From Pseudoalteromonas sp. GCY (GTDB taxonomy: Bacteria > Pseudomonadota > Gammaproteobacteria > Enterobacterales > Alteromonadaceae): a stretch of 64,000 nt of DNA. Each line of letters starts with the position of its first letter. Within the stretch, counting starts at the first letter, position 1. The notes beneath the pieces are model-generated. The model saw only the letters and a list, made by a program, of their open reading frames with translations, searched no databases and was not told where the DNA came from. This document shows positions 20,549-30,604 of this stretch, piece by piece. The stretch is from contig NZ_CP068023.1 in assembly GCF_016695175.1 (NCBI RefSeq), positions 732,501 to 796,500 of the forward strand, given 5' to 3'. The position numbers were made by a program, and so were the translations under genes.

Positions 20549-22033
20549 ATGGCTAATGAATACACGGACAATTTACCACAATTTGCTTACTCAGCCCAAC
20601 AAGTGCAGCAATATGAAGCAAAAGCCGCAAAGTTATCAGGCACAGATCTAAATACCTTAATGCAACGAGCAGGGACTGCTGCATTTCGCTTTATTGAAAA
20701 CAGCCAGCCTAAATCCAGCCATATCTTGATTATCACAGGTAAAGGCAATAACGCGGGAGACGGTTTTGTCGTCGCTCAATTATGTCAGCAGGCCGGATTT
20801 TCTGTCACCGTATTCGCGTTATTTGCACCCGAAAGCTTAATGGGCAATGCGCAGCAGGCTTTTTCTCAATATCAAGGCGCATTGGTTTTTTCGTTGAACG
20901 AGGTAGAGTTAAGCCAGTTTACGGTTGTGGTTGATGGCGTATTCGGCACCGGTTTTAGAGGTGATCTGCCTGAACATGTTTGCCTTTGTTTTGACAAAAT
21001 AAATAAACTGCCGGTTACTAGGTTGGCACTTGATGTACCGAGCGGCATAAATGCCACAACAGGAGAAGTTGCACCTAGTGCATTTTTAGCTACCGAAACC
21101 ATCACCTTTATCGCGTTAAAACAGGGCTTACTTAGCGGCTCGGCAAAGCGTTTTGTGGGAACGTTAATGTTAGCCAACTTGGATGTTGGTGAAGCATTCA
21201 AAACCCTAGTAACGCCAACATCTAATTACTTAAATCATGAAACGTTAATGGCAGCAAGGCCGCTGCGAGCACCAGATAGCTACAAAAATGCACATGGTCA
21301 TGTGTTACTTATTGGTGGTAATCGTGGTATGGCTGGGGCAATTCGATTAGCAGCAGAAGCCGCTCTGCGTGCAGGAGCCGGCCTTGTATCGGTCGCTACT
21401 CATCCTGATAATATCACGAGCGTTTTACAGGGACGCTTTGAATTAATGGTGCACGGTGTTGAGAGTACGAATGAGTTATCGCCACTGATGAAAAAAGCCA
21501 GTGTGATAGTGCTTGGTCCCGGTCTTGGTCAAGACGCTTGGGCCAAAGCACTTTTTAACTGTGCGATGGTAACTGAATTGCCAATGGTTGTGGATGCTGA
21601 TGGACTCAATTGTTTAGCGCATGCACCGAGGCAAAAATCAAACTGGGTGTTAACGCCTCACCTTGGTGAAGCAAGGCGGTTATTGAGTCACTCAAAGACA
21701 CCGCTAAATGAACACGACCGCTTCGCGGTGGCTAAAAAAATTAGCCATGAATATGGCGCTGTTACAGTATTAAAAGGGCCGGGAAGTTTGATATCTGAAG
21801 GTGAGCGGATAAATATTAACCGTTCAGGCTGTGCAGGAATGGCGAGTGCTGGGATGGGCGATGTTTTATCTGGTATCATAGGCGGTTTAATTGCTCAAGG
21901 GATGGAAGCATTTGCTGCAACAAACCTAGCCGTGTATATTCATGGTTTAGCTGCCGAGCAGGCCGCCCATGATGGCGAAAAAGGTATGTTAGCCGGGGAT
22001 TTATTCGAACATATTCGAGGTATTTTAGGGTGA
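20549..22033 (+). CDS. nnr: bifunctional NAD(P)H-hydrate epimerase/dehydratase (YjeF)
   Basis: This 494-residue fusion repairs damaged NAD(P)H hydrates. The N-terminal epimerase half (about 1-225) has GKGNNAGDGFVVAQ and DGVFGTGFRG. The C-terminal ADP-dependent dehydratase half (about 235-490) has the ribokinase-like signatures GPGLGQD, VLTPHLGEARRL, VLKGPGSLI and AGMASAGMGDVLSG. It leads a compact unit: tsaE overlaps its stop by 4 bases. Confidence 0.96.
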   Translation: MANEYTDNLPQFAYSAQQVQQYEAKAAKLSGTDLNTLMQRAGTAAFRFIENSQPKSSHILIITGKGNNAGDGFVVAQLCQQAGFSVTVFALFAPESLMGNAQQAFSQYQGALVFSLNEVELSQFTVVVDGVFGTGFRGDLPEHVCLCFDKINKLPVTRLALDVPSGINATTGEVAPSAFLATETITFIALKQGLLSGSAKRFVGTLMLANLDVGEAFKTLVTPTSNYLNHETLMAARPLRAPDSYKNAHGHVLLIGGNRGMAGAIRLAAEAALRAGAGLVSVATHPDNITSVLQGRFELMVHGVESTNELSPLMKKASVIVLGPGLGQDAWAKALFNCAMVTELPMVVDADGLNCLAHAPRQKSNWVLTPHLGEARRLLSHSKTPLNEHDRFAVAKKISHEYGAVTVLKGPGSLISEGERININRSGCAGMASAGMGDVLSGIIGGLIAQGMEAFAATNLAVYIHGLAAEQAAHDGEKGMLAGDLFEHIRGILG

Positions 22034-22503
22034 CGACAGGTCATATGAAATTCGATTTGGCTGATGAGCCAGCAACAGTTGCCATGGGTAATAAAATTGC
22101 CAATGTTATTCGTCAAGGTGCGGTACTATTTTTACACGGCGATTTAGGTGCAGGTAAAACCACGCTCACTCGCGGGATCGTGCAAAGCCTTGGTCATTCA
22201 GGTAAGGTAAAAAGTCCAACTTATACCTTAGTTGAACCTTATGAACTGGATGATGTCTCAATATATCATTTTGATTTATATCGATTAGGTTCGCCTGAAG
22301 AGCTCGAATACATGGGGATCCGGGATTACTTTGCAAGTAATGCTATCTGTGTTGTTGAGTGGCCTGAAAAAGGTGAAGGCTTTATTCCAAACCCAGATAT
22401 AGACGTCACAATGCAGTATGCTGGTGATGGCCGTCAAATTACACTTGAGGCCAAGTCTAGCCGCGGCGAGGCACTATTAAAACAATTACAAGATTATGCG
22501 TAA
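22030..22503 (+). CDS. tsaE: tRNA threonylcarbamoyladenosine ATPase TsaE
   Basis: This ~157-residue P-loop protein is needed, with TsaB and TsaD, for t6A37 formation in tRNA. The Walker A loop is GDLGAGKTT (37-45), and the TsaE signatures VKSPTYTLVEPY, HFDLYRL and VVEWPEKG follow. The frame opens at GTG 22030, overlapping nnr. An ATG at 22045 behind a short AGG is an equally possible start and would shorten the protein by 5 residues. It overlaps amiB by 8 bases. Confidence 0.96.
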   Translation: MTTGHMKFDLADEPATVAMGNKIANVIRQGAVLFLHGDLGAGKTTLTRGIVQSLGHSGKVKSPTYTLVEPYELDDVSIYHFDLYRLGSPEELEYMGIRDYFASNAICVVEWPEKGEGFIPNPDIDVTMQYAGDGRQITLEAKSSRGEALLKQLQDYA

Positions 22504-23839
22504 TCAGCCGACTATTAGTTATATTTTCATTTTTATCTGCATGCTCTTAACGAGCATGCAAAGCATCGCCCAAAACGCCATCGAAAGTGTGCGTGTTTGG
22601 CCCTCTCCAGAGAGCACTCGTATTGTTTTTGATATGAGTGAAAAGCCGGATTACAGCTATTTTGTGCTGAAAAATCCACTGCGCTTGGTGATCGATCTTG
22701 AAAACACCAAGCAACAAAAAGACTTTCCGAGTGTTCCTGATGAACATCGAGTTGTAAACAAGGTGCGCCACAGCAAACCGAAAAACAGCAATTCTGCACG
22801 GATTGTTGTGGAGCTAAGTCGCAGCGCTACGCCAAAAATTTTTGCGTTGGCACCAACCGGTCCGTATAAAAACCGCTTAGTCGTTGATTTGTATGGTAAG
22901 CAGATGAGCGCTTATGATGATACAAAAACTGCCACACCACGAAAAACACTCGCGCAAGACAGAGATATTGTCATCGCCATTGATGCTGGTCATGGCGGTG
23001 AAGATCCTGGTTCTATTGGACCTTCAGGTACTTATGAAAAGCTCGTAACCATTCAAATTGCGAAGCGTTTAGCACGCTTAGTCGATAGCCAGCCGGGAAT
23101 GAGTGCAAAGCTTATTCGTACTGGCGATTATTACCTCAAGTTGAATACGAGAACCGCAAGAGCGCGCGAAAGAAAAGCGGATTTCTTTGTATCTATTCAC
23201 GCAGATGCCTTCACCAGCCCCCAACCACGCGGTGCGTCGGTCTGGGTATTATCACTGCGCAGAGCAAATTCTGAAATAGGTAAGTGGCTAGAAGACAAAG
23301 AAAAACACTCACAATTATTAGGTGGTGCAGCCGATTTAATTAAAGATACGGCCAACGAAAAGTATTTAGCCAAAGCGCTACTTGATATGTCGATGGAACA
23401 CTCGATGAAAACCGGATTTCAGGTCGCAGAAGAAGTCGTCAAAGAGCTGAAAAAAGTGGCAAAAATGCACAAAAGTAGACCGCAAGCTGCAAACTTTGGG
23501 GTACTAAAATCACCAGATATACCTTCAATTCTGGTGGAAACAGGGTTTATTTCAAACCCTCAAGAAGAAAAACTATTAATGTCTCCGCATTATCAAGAGC
23601 GTTTAGCTCGGGCTATTTTTAGTTCGATAAAGGGCTATTATGAGAAAAATCCACCGGATAACTCTCTATTTGCGCGTATGCAATCCAACAAGCCGGTGAC
23701 GCATAAAGTAAAAAGTGGCGAGTCATTGAGTGTGCTGGCTAGCCGCTATGGTATTACGGTCAGTGAATTGAAAAAAGCAAATAACCTGAAAAACAATACC
23801 TTGTTTATTGGCCAAGTCTTAACTATTCCAAAAGCGTAA
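22496..23839 (+). CDS. amiB: N-acetylmuramoyl-L-alanine amidase (AmiB/AmiC type)
   Basis: This 447-residue exported amidase cuts the peptide from peptidoglycan during daughter cell separation. It has a signal peptide (about 1-25), an AMIN septal targeting domain (about 28-130) and a zinc Amidase_3 domain (about 155-375). Zinc and catalytic motifs are IDAGHGGEDPGS, SIHADAF and LVETGFISN. It ends in a LysM domain (about 400-446), as in E. coli AmiB. Such amidases need LytM-type activators; a degenerate LytM protein (NlpD) is encoded at 43.2 kb. Confidence 0.95.
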   Translation: MRNQPTISYIFIFICMLLTSMQSIAQNAIESVRVWPSPESTRIVFDMSEKPDYSYFVLKNPLRLVIDLENTKQQKDFPSVPDEHRVVNKVRHSKPKNSNSARIVVELSRSATPKIFALAPTGPYKNRLVVDLYGKQMSAYDDTKTATPRKTLAQDRDIVIAIDAGHGGEDPGSIGPSGTYEKLVTIQIAKRLARLVDSQPGMSAKLIRTGDYYLKLNTRTARARERKADFFVSIHADAFTSPQPRGASVWVLSLRRANSEIGKWLEDKEKHSQLLGGAADLIKDTANEKYLAKALLDMSMEHSMKTGFQVAEEVVKELKKVAKMHKSRPQAANFGVLKSPDIPSILVETGFISNPQEEKLLMSPHYQERLARAIFSSIKGYYEKNPPDNSLFARMQSNKPVTHKVKSGESLSVLASRYGITVSELKKANNLKNNTLFIGQVLTIPKA

Positions 23840-25708
23840 ATGATGACGATAGAAATACTTCCAGCTCGGTTAGCCAACCAAATCGCTGCCGGTGAGGTGG
23901 TGGAGCGACCAGCGTCCGTCGTGAAAGAGCTGGTGGAAAACAGTATTGATGCTGGTGCGACGCGCATTCAAATAGATATTGAGCGTGGAGGACACAAGCT
24001 TATTCGGATCCGTGATAACGGTATCGGTATTGTTAAAGATGAGCTGATGTTGGCGCTGTCTCGCCACGCGACAAGTAAACTGAAAAGCTTGGATGATCTG
24101 GAGTGTATTGCTTCGCTTGGCTTTCGAGGTGAGGCGCTGGCATCCATCAGTTCAGTATCGCGACTGACTCTGAGCTCTAAGCCTCAAGCGCAAGAAACAG
24201 CTTGGCAAGCTTTCGCCGAAGGGCGAGATATGGCTGTGCAGGTTCAACCTACCGCGCACCCAGACGGCACCACCATTGAAGTCAAAGATCTGTTTTTCAA
24301 CACGCCTGCGCGCAGGAAATTTTTACGCACCGAAAAAACCGAGTTTAGTCATATAGATGAACTGGTTAAGCGCATTGCATTGAGCCGTTTTGATGTTGCC
24401 ATCACGCTCACTCATAACCAAAAGGTGGTTCGCCAATATCGCCCACGCACTATTGAAAAAGGTGTTGAGCGAGTTGCGCAAGTTGGTGGTAAAGCATTCT
24501 TACAGCAAGCAAGCTTTATTGACTCAGGGCATGAGGGACTGAGGTTGTTCGGTTGGGTGTTACCTGCGGGGGTGAACAACGGCACACAATATACCTACGT
24601 AAATGGTCGTATGATGCGAGATAAGCTCATCTTGCATGCTATTCGCCAAGCATTTGATGAATCAATCGGGCATGAAGAGCTTCCCGGTTTTGTCATATAT
24701 CTTGAGTTAGATCCGAGACAAGTTGACGTTAATGTCCATCCCGCGAAACACGAAGTTCGCTTTCATCAAGCGCGCTTGGTTCACGACTTTATTGTACAAG
24801 CAATAAAGCAGGTCGCGACGGAGCAAATTGATTTACCTTGTGCAAGCGAGACCGAGACTCAAGCCCCTGATATCGCATCGCCATTATTTATGCCCCAAGA
24901 ACAGGTAGATGAAACCTATCATCAAAGTTATCGTTCAACCTTACAGCCCGAAACGCAAGCGCAGGCCTATTCGGCTTCAAGTGCCTTTAGCGAGCGCTCT
25001 GAGGCATCAAGAGCAGCCTCAGGTAGCGGTCGAAGTAATTATGGCGGTGCAACAGGTGGCGGCAAAAAGCAGGTGAATGTAAACCTGCTCTATCAAGGGC
25101 TATCACATCAACAGATGCAGCACTTCGATCAAATTGAAGAAGCTGCATTACCGTCAAGTGAAGTAAGTAGCGTCCCTGTATCCGCCAGTAAATCTAGCTG
25201 GATGTTGTTGCCGCAAGGTAAAGTCATGCTTGAGCAAGACAATCAGTTGTTGTTTGGTGATTGTAGGCAGGGGCTGTTGCCATATTGGCAAATGCAAATT
25301 GAGCAAGATGGCACATTGCAAGGCAAAGCGCTGCTGTTACCTGTGCGCATCAAGTTAGATAAAGCCGCGCTGGAAGCATTGCAGCAGCGTGAAACTTGGT
25401 TGGCAATTTTAGGGTTTGCGATTGAAATTTTTGATGGCCATATTTTAGTTAAAAAATTGCCAGTGTCGCTCTATAGTATAGATGTTGGTGAAATTTCTAA
25501 GCTGATGATGGAACCAAGCTCAGATGCTGAACTCCAAGATTGGTTACAGTGGCTAGAAGTCTCAACACCCAGTAGCTATTTCGATAGCCAGCATTTTGAT
25601 TTAGTTAAAGAAAAATTACTTTCAAAAGCCTCATGTTTGGCTCGTATTCATAAAAGTGCGGTTACAATTGACGCCCAGAAGTTGGTCAGTTTTTTAAGTT
25701 CGCAGTAA
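23840..25708 (+). CDS. mutL: DNA mismatch repair protein MutL
   Basis: This 622-residue GHKL ATPase couples MutS mismatch recognition to strand incision. The N-terminal ATPase motifs are intact: [20 protein letters not shown] and [10 protein letters not shown] (94-103). A glycine- and serine-rich linker (about 360-410) precedes the C-terminal dimerisation domain. The DQHA(x)2E(x)4E endonuclease motif is absent, as expected in gammaproteobacteria that use MutH. It follows amiB with no gap. Confidence 0.97.
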   Translation: MMTIEILPARLANQIAAGEVVERPASVVKELVENSIDAGATRIQIDIERGGHKLIRIRDNGIGIVKDELMLALSRHATSKLKSLDDLECIASLGFRGEALASISSVSRLTLSSKPQAQETAWQAFAEGRDMAVQVQPTAHPDGTTIEVKDLFFNTPARRKFLRTEKTEFSHIDELVKRIALSRFDVAITLTHNQKVVRQYRPRTIEKGVERVAQVGGKAFLQQASFIDSGHEGLRLFGWVLPAGVNNGTQYTYVNGRMMRDKLILHAIRQAFDESIGHEELPGFVIYLELDPRQVDVNVHPAKHEVRFHQARLVHDFIVQAIKQVATEQIDLPCASETETQAPDIASPLFMPQEQVDETYHQSYRSTLQPETQAQAYSASSAFSERSEASRAASGSGRSNYGGATGGGKKQVNVNLLYQGLSHQQMQHFDQIEEAALPSSEVSSVPVSASKSSWMLLPQGKVMLEQDNQLLFGDCRQGLLPYWQMQIEQDGTLQGKALLLPVRIKLDKAALEALQQRETWLAILGFAIEIFDGHILVKKLPVSLYSIDVGEISKLMMEPSSDAELQDWLQWLEVSTPSSYFDSQHFDLVKEKLLSKASCLARIHKSAVTIDAQKLVSFLSSQ

Positions 25709-25748
25709 TTCGTGCCTAAGTAGGTATTAATTACCATGTACTATCAGC

Positions 25749-25754
25749 TATAAT
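25749..25754 (+). promoter_or_regulatory. candidate -10 box upstream of miaA
   Basis: A consensus TATAAT lies at 25749-25754, with no strong -35 box. Transcription from it would begin near 25761, which supports the GTG at 25788 rather than the GTG at 25764 as the miaA start. Confidence 0.4.
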
Positions 25755-25787
25755 ACGAGATTAGTGCAGTTTATTAGTAGGTTAGAT

Positions 25788-26705
25788 GTGAACAAGTTAC
25801 CTGTCATTACCCTAATGGGACCGACAGCAGCGGGCAAAACCGCGTTGGCCATAGAGTTATGCCAAGCGTTAAATACCGAAATCATCAGTGTAGACTCGGC
25901 GTTAGTGTACAAAGGGATGGATATCGGTACGGCAAAGCCGAGCGCACAAGAGCAAGCTCTGGCACCACATCACCTAATTGATATTATTGACCCTGCACAA
26001 AGCTATTCGGTTGCTGAGTTTCGTGCTGATGCTATTAAACTAATTGATGATTTTCATCAGCGTGGCAAGGTGCCAATTTTAGTGGGTGGCACGATGATGT
26101 ACTTTAAAGGCTTGATTGAAGGCCTGTCGCCATTACCAGAGGCTAATGCCGAAATTAGAGCGGTATTGGAGCGCGAAGCCGAACAAAAGGGTTGGCCTGC
26201 GCTGCATCAACAGTTAAAAGAGATTGACCCAGAAGCTGCGGCTAAAATCAGCGAAAACGATTCGCAACGCATCAACCGCGCTTTGGAAGTTTATCGCATT
26301 AGCGGTGAAACGATGACTCAATTGCAGCAAAGCAAACAGGATGCATTGCCGTATCAGTTTCATCAATTTGCGATTGCGCCAAATGACCGAAAAGTCTTAC
26401 ATGAACGTATAGAGAAAAGATTTAAAATAATGTTGGATGAAGGCTTTAAAAATGAAGTTTTGGCCTTATATCAACGTAAAGATTTACACCCTGATTTGCC
26501 TTCTATTCGCTGTGTCGGATATCGGCAAATGTGGGAGTATTTAGCTGGCGAGTGCGATTATAACGAAATGGTTTTCAAAGGCGTCGCAGCGACCAGACAA
26601 CTGGCGAAGCGGCAATTAACTTGGCTGAGGGGGTGGCAAGATGTGACTTGGCTTGACACCGATAGTCAAGAAAACTTGCAACGTGTTCTAACTTCGCTAA
26701 GCTAA
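25788..26705 (+). CDS. miaA: tRNA dimethylallyltransferase MiaA
   Basis: This ~305-residue enzyme adds a dimethylallyl group to A37 of tRNAs that read UNN codons. The P-loop GPTAAGKT is at 11-18, followed by [36 protein letters not shown] and [13 protein letters not shown] chose GTG 25788, preceded by AGTAGG at 6 bases; an in-frame GTG at 25764 would add 8 residues without a good ribosome binding site. hfq follows, as in E. coli. Confidence 0.96.
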   Translation: MNKLPVITLMGPTAAGKTALAIELCQALNTEIISVDSALVYKGMDIGTAKPSAQEQALAPHHLIDIIDPAQSYSVAEFRADAIKLIDDFHQRGKVPILVGGTMMYFKGLIEGLSPLPEANAEIRAVLEREAEQKGWPALHQQLKEIDPEAAAKISENDSQRINRALEVYRISGETMTQLQQSKQDALPYQFHQFAIAPNDRKVLHERIEKRFKIMLDEGFKNEVLALYQRKDLHPDLPSIRCVGYRQMWEYLAGECDYNEMVFKGVAATRQLAKRQLTWLRGWQDVTWLDTDSQENLQRVLTSLS

Positions 26706-26781
26706 TAGTAGTTGTTAAATCAGCGTGTTCTGATTAAATCAACGACCTGACATAATAACACCTAAAACGAAGGATAAGAAA

Positions 26782-27045
26782 ATGGCAAAAGGCCAATCTT
26801 TACAAGACCCATTTTTGAATGTCTTGCGTCGTGAGCGCATTCCTGTCTCAATTTTTTTAGTGAATGGCATTAAATTACAGGGCAAGATCCAGTCATTTGA
26901 CCAATTTGTGATTTTGCTTGAAAACACAGTAAACCAGATGGTTTACAAACACGCCATCTCCACTGTGGTTCCAGCTCGTGCGGTTAACTTCCAAAATGCA
27001 ACCGGAAGTGAAGCGGGCGACCAAGGTGAAGAAGGTAATTATTAA
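26782..27045 (+). CDS. hfq: RNA chaperone Hfq
   Basis: This 87-residue Sm-like protein forms hexamers that pair small RNAs with mRNAs. Sm1 ([20 protein letters not shown]) and Sm2 ([10 protein letters not shown]) are canonical, and the N-terminal [10 protein letters not shown] gives the proximal-face residues. The C-terminal tail is short (about 18 residues), glycine-rich and acidic compared with E. coli Hfq. It lies between miaA and hflX, the conserved position. Confidence 0.98.
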   Translation: MAKGQSLQDPFLNVLRRERIPVSIFLVNGIKLQGKIQSFDQFVILLENTVNQMVYKHAISTVVPARAVNFQNATGSEAGDQGEEGNY

Positions 27046-27069
27046 TTCTTATTAGTAGGAGCTTAATGC

Positions 27070-28359
27070 TTGTTTGACCGTTATGAAGCCGGCGAACAGG
27101 CAGTCTTGGTTCATATAGAATTTCCTCACGAAGGAGATCGCGAAGATCTACGTGAATTGGAAATGCTAGTTTCTTCTGCTGGTGTTAGTAGTGTGGCGGT
27201 TGTGCAAGGCAGCCGTCAAGCACCACATGCAAAGTTGTTTGTCGGAACGGGTAAAGCTGAAGAAATTGCCGAGATTGTCAACATCCACAACGCAGATGTC
27301 ATCATATTTAACCACCAACTCAGTCCCTCACAAGAGCGCAATTTAGAACGCGTTTGTAAGTGCCGAGTGTTAGATAGGACAACGCTGATCTTAGATATTT
27401 TCGCGCAAAGAGCCCGTACCCACGAAGGTAAATTGCAGGTTGAGCTTGCTCAGCTAAGGCATATCTCTACGCGCTTAATTCGAGGATGGACGCACTTAGA
27501 AAGGCAAAAAGGGGGGATCGGCTTACGTGGTCCTGGTGAAACCCAATTAGAAACCGATAGACGGTTACTAAGAGAGCGAATTAAGAGTATTCGCAAACGA
27601 TTGGACAAAGTGGCCATTGTGCGTGAGCAAGGGCGTCGAGCGCGTAGTCGTAACGAGATCCCAACCGTTTCTCTGGTAGGCTACACCAATGCGGGTAAAT
27701 CGACGCTGTTTAACAAAATTACGGATGCGGATGTATATGCTGCGGACCAATTGTTCGCAACGCTTGATCCTACGCTAAGAAAGATAGAAATCGATGATGT
27801 TGGGCCCGTTATCTTAGCAGATACAGTAGGTTTTATTCGTCATTTACCTCATGACTTGGTAGCAGCATTTAAGGCGACTTTGACAGAGACTCGTGAGGCG
27901 GATTTACAGCTTCATGTCATCGATGTTGCAGATCCGAGAAGAAAAGAAAACATAGAACAGGTACAATTGGTTCTAGAGGAAATTGAAGCCAATGACATTC
28001 CTCAACTTTTAGTCTACAACAAAATTGATCTAATGGACGAAGTTGCGCCTAGAATAGATAGGGACGATGAAGGAAAGCCGATCAGAGTGTGGTTAAGTGC
28101 CCACTCTGGAGAAGGGATTTCGTTGCTATTCGACGCCGTTAAAGAGTTGTTGGCAAAAACCGTTTTCACAGCTGAGCTTGCCGTACCTCCCGCGCTTGGG
28201 CGTTTACGAGGTGCGCTATTTGAGCTCAATGCCGTGGATGAAAAAGGCTACGACGAGCAAGGCAACTGGCTTGTTTCGGTAAGAATGCCAAAAATCGAAT
28301 GGGAAAAGCTCAATAAGGAATTCGGGCGAAATCTCAATGATTTGGTCGTTGGTAGTTAA
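27070..28359 (+). CDS. hflX: ribosome-splitting GTPase HflX
   Basis: This 429-residue GTPase rescues stalled ribosomes by splitting 70S particles. It has an N-terminal HflX domain with the signature GWTHLERQKGGIGLRGPGE, a helical linker, and a G domain with GYTNAGKST, DTVGFIRHLP and NKID. The start is TTG 27070 behind AGGAG at 8 bases, and the resulting MFDRYEAGEQAVLVHI agrees with E. coli HflX. It lies 24 bases after hfq. Confidence 0.96.
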   Translation: MFDRYEAGEQAVLVHIEFPHEGDREDLRELEMLVSSAGVSSVAVVQGSRQAPHAKLFVGTGKAEEIAEIVNIHNADVIIFNHQLSPSQERNLERVCKCRVLDRTTLILDIFAQRARTHEGKLQVELAQLRHISTRLIRGWTHLERQKGGIGLRGPGETQLETDRRLLRERIKSIRKRLDKVAIVREQGRRARSRNEIPTVSLVGYTNAGKSTLFNKITDADVYAADQLFATLDPTLRKIEIDDVGPVILADTVGFIRHLPHDLVAAFKATLTETREADLQLHVIDVADPRRKENIEQVQLVLEEIEANDIPQLLVYNKIDLMDEVAPRIDRDDEGKPIRVWLSAHSGEGISLLFDAVKELLAKTVFTAELAVPPALGRLRGALFELNAVDEKGYDEQGNWLVSVRMPKIEWEKLNKEFGRNLNDLVVGS

Positions 28360-28451
28360 AAATCGTCAATTTCGAGCGTATTTTTATATGAGAGTCGCTC
28401 GAATTTTGTTAGATTTAACCTAATTCATTTAAATAACAATGGAGTATAGCT

Positions 28452-29627
28452 ATGGCCTGGAACGAACCGGGTAATAATGGCAATGATAACGATCCGTGGA
28501 AAAACCGCGGAGGGCGGGATCAAGGCCCACCTGATCTAGATGAAGTATTCCGTAAATTTGGTAATAAATTCGGCGGTATTTTCGGCGGTAAGCCGGGGAA
28601 AGGTGGTAATGGCGGATTAGGCGGTGCTGGTTTCGTCTTTATACTTATTATCGCAGCCATCGTATGGGCACTAAGTGGTATTTACACTGTAAAAGAAGCT
28701 GAGCGCGGCATCGTGTTGCAATTTGGTAAATTTGACCGTATTGCTGAGCCGGGTCTGCGTTGGAAAGCCACGTTTATCGAGCGTGTTATTCCTGTAGATA
28801 TTGAAGCGGTACGTTCATTGTCGGCGTCTGGCTTTATGCTTACGGAAGACGAAAACGTAGTAAGCGTTGAGTTTGAAGTGCAATATCGTGTTGTAGATCC
28901 AACGCTTTATCGTTTTAGTGTGACCGATGCTGACCACAGCTTACAACAAGCGCTAGACAGTGCTCTACGTTACGTTGTAGGTCATTCTCGCATGGATCAA
29001 GTGTTAACTACGGGTCGTGAAGTGGTTCGTCAGCGCACTTGGGAAGAGCTAAACAGTATTATCGAACCATACAATCTTGGTTTGATTGTTACAGACGTTA
29101 ACTTTAAAGACTCGCGTCCTCCTTCAGAAGTAAAAGACGCATTTGATGATGCGATTGCTGCGCAAGAAGATGAAGAGCGCTTTATCCGTGAAGCAGAAGC
29201 TTATGCGAAAGAAATTGAACCGCGTGCGCGTGGTCAAGTGACTCGAATGACGCAAGAAGCAGAAGCTTATCGCGAACGTATTATCCTTGAATCTCGAGGT
29301 GAAGTGGAGCGCTTTGAAAAGTTACTGCCAGAATACCAAGCGGCGAAAGAAGTAACGCGTAAACGCTTATATATTGATGCGATGGAGCAAGTTTTAGGTC
29401 GAAGCTCAAAGGTATTGGTTGATGTTGAAGGTGGTAATAACATGTTGTATCTACCGCTTGATAAGATTATGCAATCACATAACAATGCTTCGTCACCAGT
29501 TCGTTTACCAAATCAAAGTGAAATAGAGCAACTTCGTCAAAGGATTGAAGGTAACCAGCAGCAAAATAGTTCTGTCAATTCAGGCGGTGATAGATTTAAT
29601 CGCGACAGATTTGGTAACGGGAGATAA
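28452..29627 (+). CDS. hflK: FtsH protease modulator HflK
   Basis: This 391-residue SPFH-family inner membrane protein, with HflC, forms a large cage that surrounds and modulates FtsH. A glycine- and asparagine-rich N-terminal tail precedes one membrane segment (about 60-79). The SPFH/band 7 domain and a long helical region follow, and the C terminus is rich in Gln and Asn. A GGAG site precedes the ATG. hflC follows 5 bases later. Confidence 0.97.
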   Translation: MAWNEPGNNGNDNDPWKNRGGRDQGPPDLDEVFRKFGNKFGGIFGGKPGKGGNGGLGGAGFVFILIIAAIVWALSGIYTVKEAERGIVLQFGKFDRIAEPGLRWKATFIERVIPVDIEAVRSLSASGFMLTEDENVVSVEFEVQYRVVDPTLYRFSVTDADHSLQQALDSALRYVVGHSRMDQVLTTGREVVRQRTWEELNSIIEPYNLGLIVTDVNFKDSRPPSEVKDAFDDAIAAQEDEERFIREAEAYAKEIEPRARGQVTRMTQEAEAYRERIILESRGEVERFEKLLPEYQAAKEVTRKRLYIDAMEQVLGRSSKVLVDVEGGNNMLYLPLDKIMQSHNNASSPVRLPNQSEIEQLRQRIEGNQQQNSSVNSGGDRFNRDRFGNGR

Positions 29628-29632
29628 TCAAT

Positions 29633-30511
29633 ATGAAGAATTTTAGTCTACTTCTATTAGTCACTGCCGTGATCATGTCTTTCTCAGGCATCTTTGTAGT
29701 AAACGAAGGTCAAAGAGCGATTGTATTGCTATTTAGCAAGGTACAAAAAGATGAGAATGGCGATGCGTTGGTATATGAACCTGGCCTTCACCTGAAAGTG
29801 CCTTTCTTTAGCCAAGTACGTAAATTAGATGCACGTATCCAAACACTTGATGGTCAACCTGATCGCTTTGTAACGAGCGAGAAAAAAGACTTAATTGTGG
29901 ATTCGTATGTAAAGTGGCGCGTAAACGATTTTAGCTCTTATTACCTACGTGCGCGTGGCGATAAGCAATATGCTGAAACGCTACTAAAACAAAAGGTCAA
30001 TAACGGTCTAAGAACAAACTTCGGTTCGCGTACTATCAAAGAGATAGTATCTGGTGAACGTAGCGAGCTAATGGAAGAAGCGTTAGTTCAAGCGTCTGAA
30101 AGTGCAACTGAGCTTGGGATTGAAGTACTTGATGTCCGTGTTAAGCAAATTAACCTACCTAACGAAGTAAGTAACTCAATCTACCAGCGTATGCGTGCGG
30201 AGCGTCAAGCTGTGGCAAAAGAGCACCGTTCTGAGGGCCAAGAGAAGGCGGAGACCATCCGTGCTAATGTTGACCGTCGAGTGACAGTCATGCTTGCAGA
30301 TGCTGAGCGTAATGCTCGCGCAGTTCGTGGTCAAGGTGATGCAACGGCGGCAAACATTTACGCTAAAGCATATAATAAAGACCCTGAGTTTTTTGGGTTT
30401 GTTCGTTCGCTTGAAGCATATAAAAATACCTTTAAAGATAAGAATGACGTTATGGTGTTATCACCAGACAGCAAGTTCTTTGATTATATGAAGGATTCAA
30501 AAGCACAATAA
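29633..30511 (+). CDS. hflC: FtsH protease modulator HflC
   Basis: This 292-residue partner of HflK has an N-terminal membrane segment (about 5-23) followed by the SPFH domain (FVVNEGQRAIVLLF onward) and a helical C terminus. It ends the conserved nnr-tsaE-amiB-mutL-miaA-hfq-hflXKC run. A strong terminator follows, then the tandem repeat array. Confidence 0.97.
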   Translation: MKNFSLLLLVTAVIMSFSGIFVVNEGQRAIVLLFSKVQKDENGDALVYEPGLHLKVPFFSQVRKLDARIQTLDGQPDRFVTSEKKDLIVDSYVKWRVNDFSSYYLRARGDKQYAETLLKQKVNNGLRTNFGSRTIKEIVSGERSELMEEALVQASESATELGIEVLDVRVKQINLPNEVSNSIYQRMRAERQAVAKEHRSEGQEKAETIRANVDRRVTVMLADAERNARAVRGQGDATAANIYAKAYNKDPEFFGFVRSLEAYKNTFKDKNDVMVLSPDSKFFDYMKDSKAQ

Positions 30512-30534
30512 GATGATGCTTTGGAGATGATTAT

Positions 30535-30562
30535 AAAACCCCGCCAACCAGCGGGGTTTTTT
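30535..30562 (+). terminator. intrinsic terminator after hflC
   Basis: The stem CCCCGC/GCGGGG (30539-30544 and 30551-30556) has a 6-base loop, flanking A-T pairs and a run of six T residues. It begins about 25 bases after the hflC stop codon. Confidence 0.9.
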
Positions 30563-30604
30563 GTTGGCGCGATATGGTCACAAACGTTAGACGATGAAAC
30601 CCCA

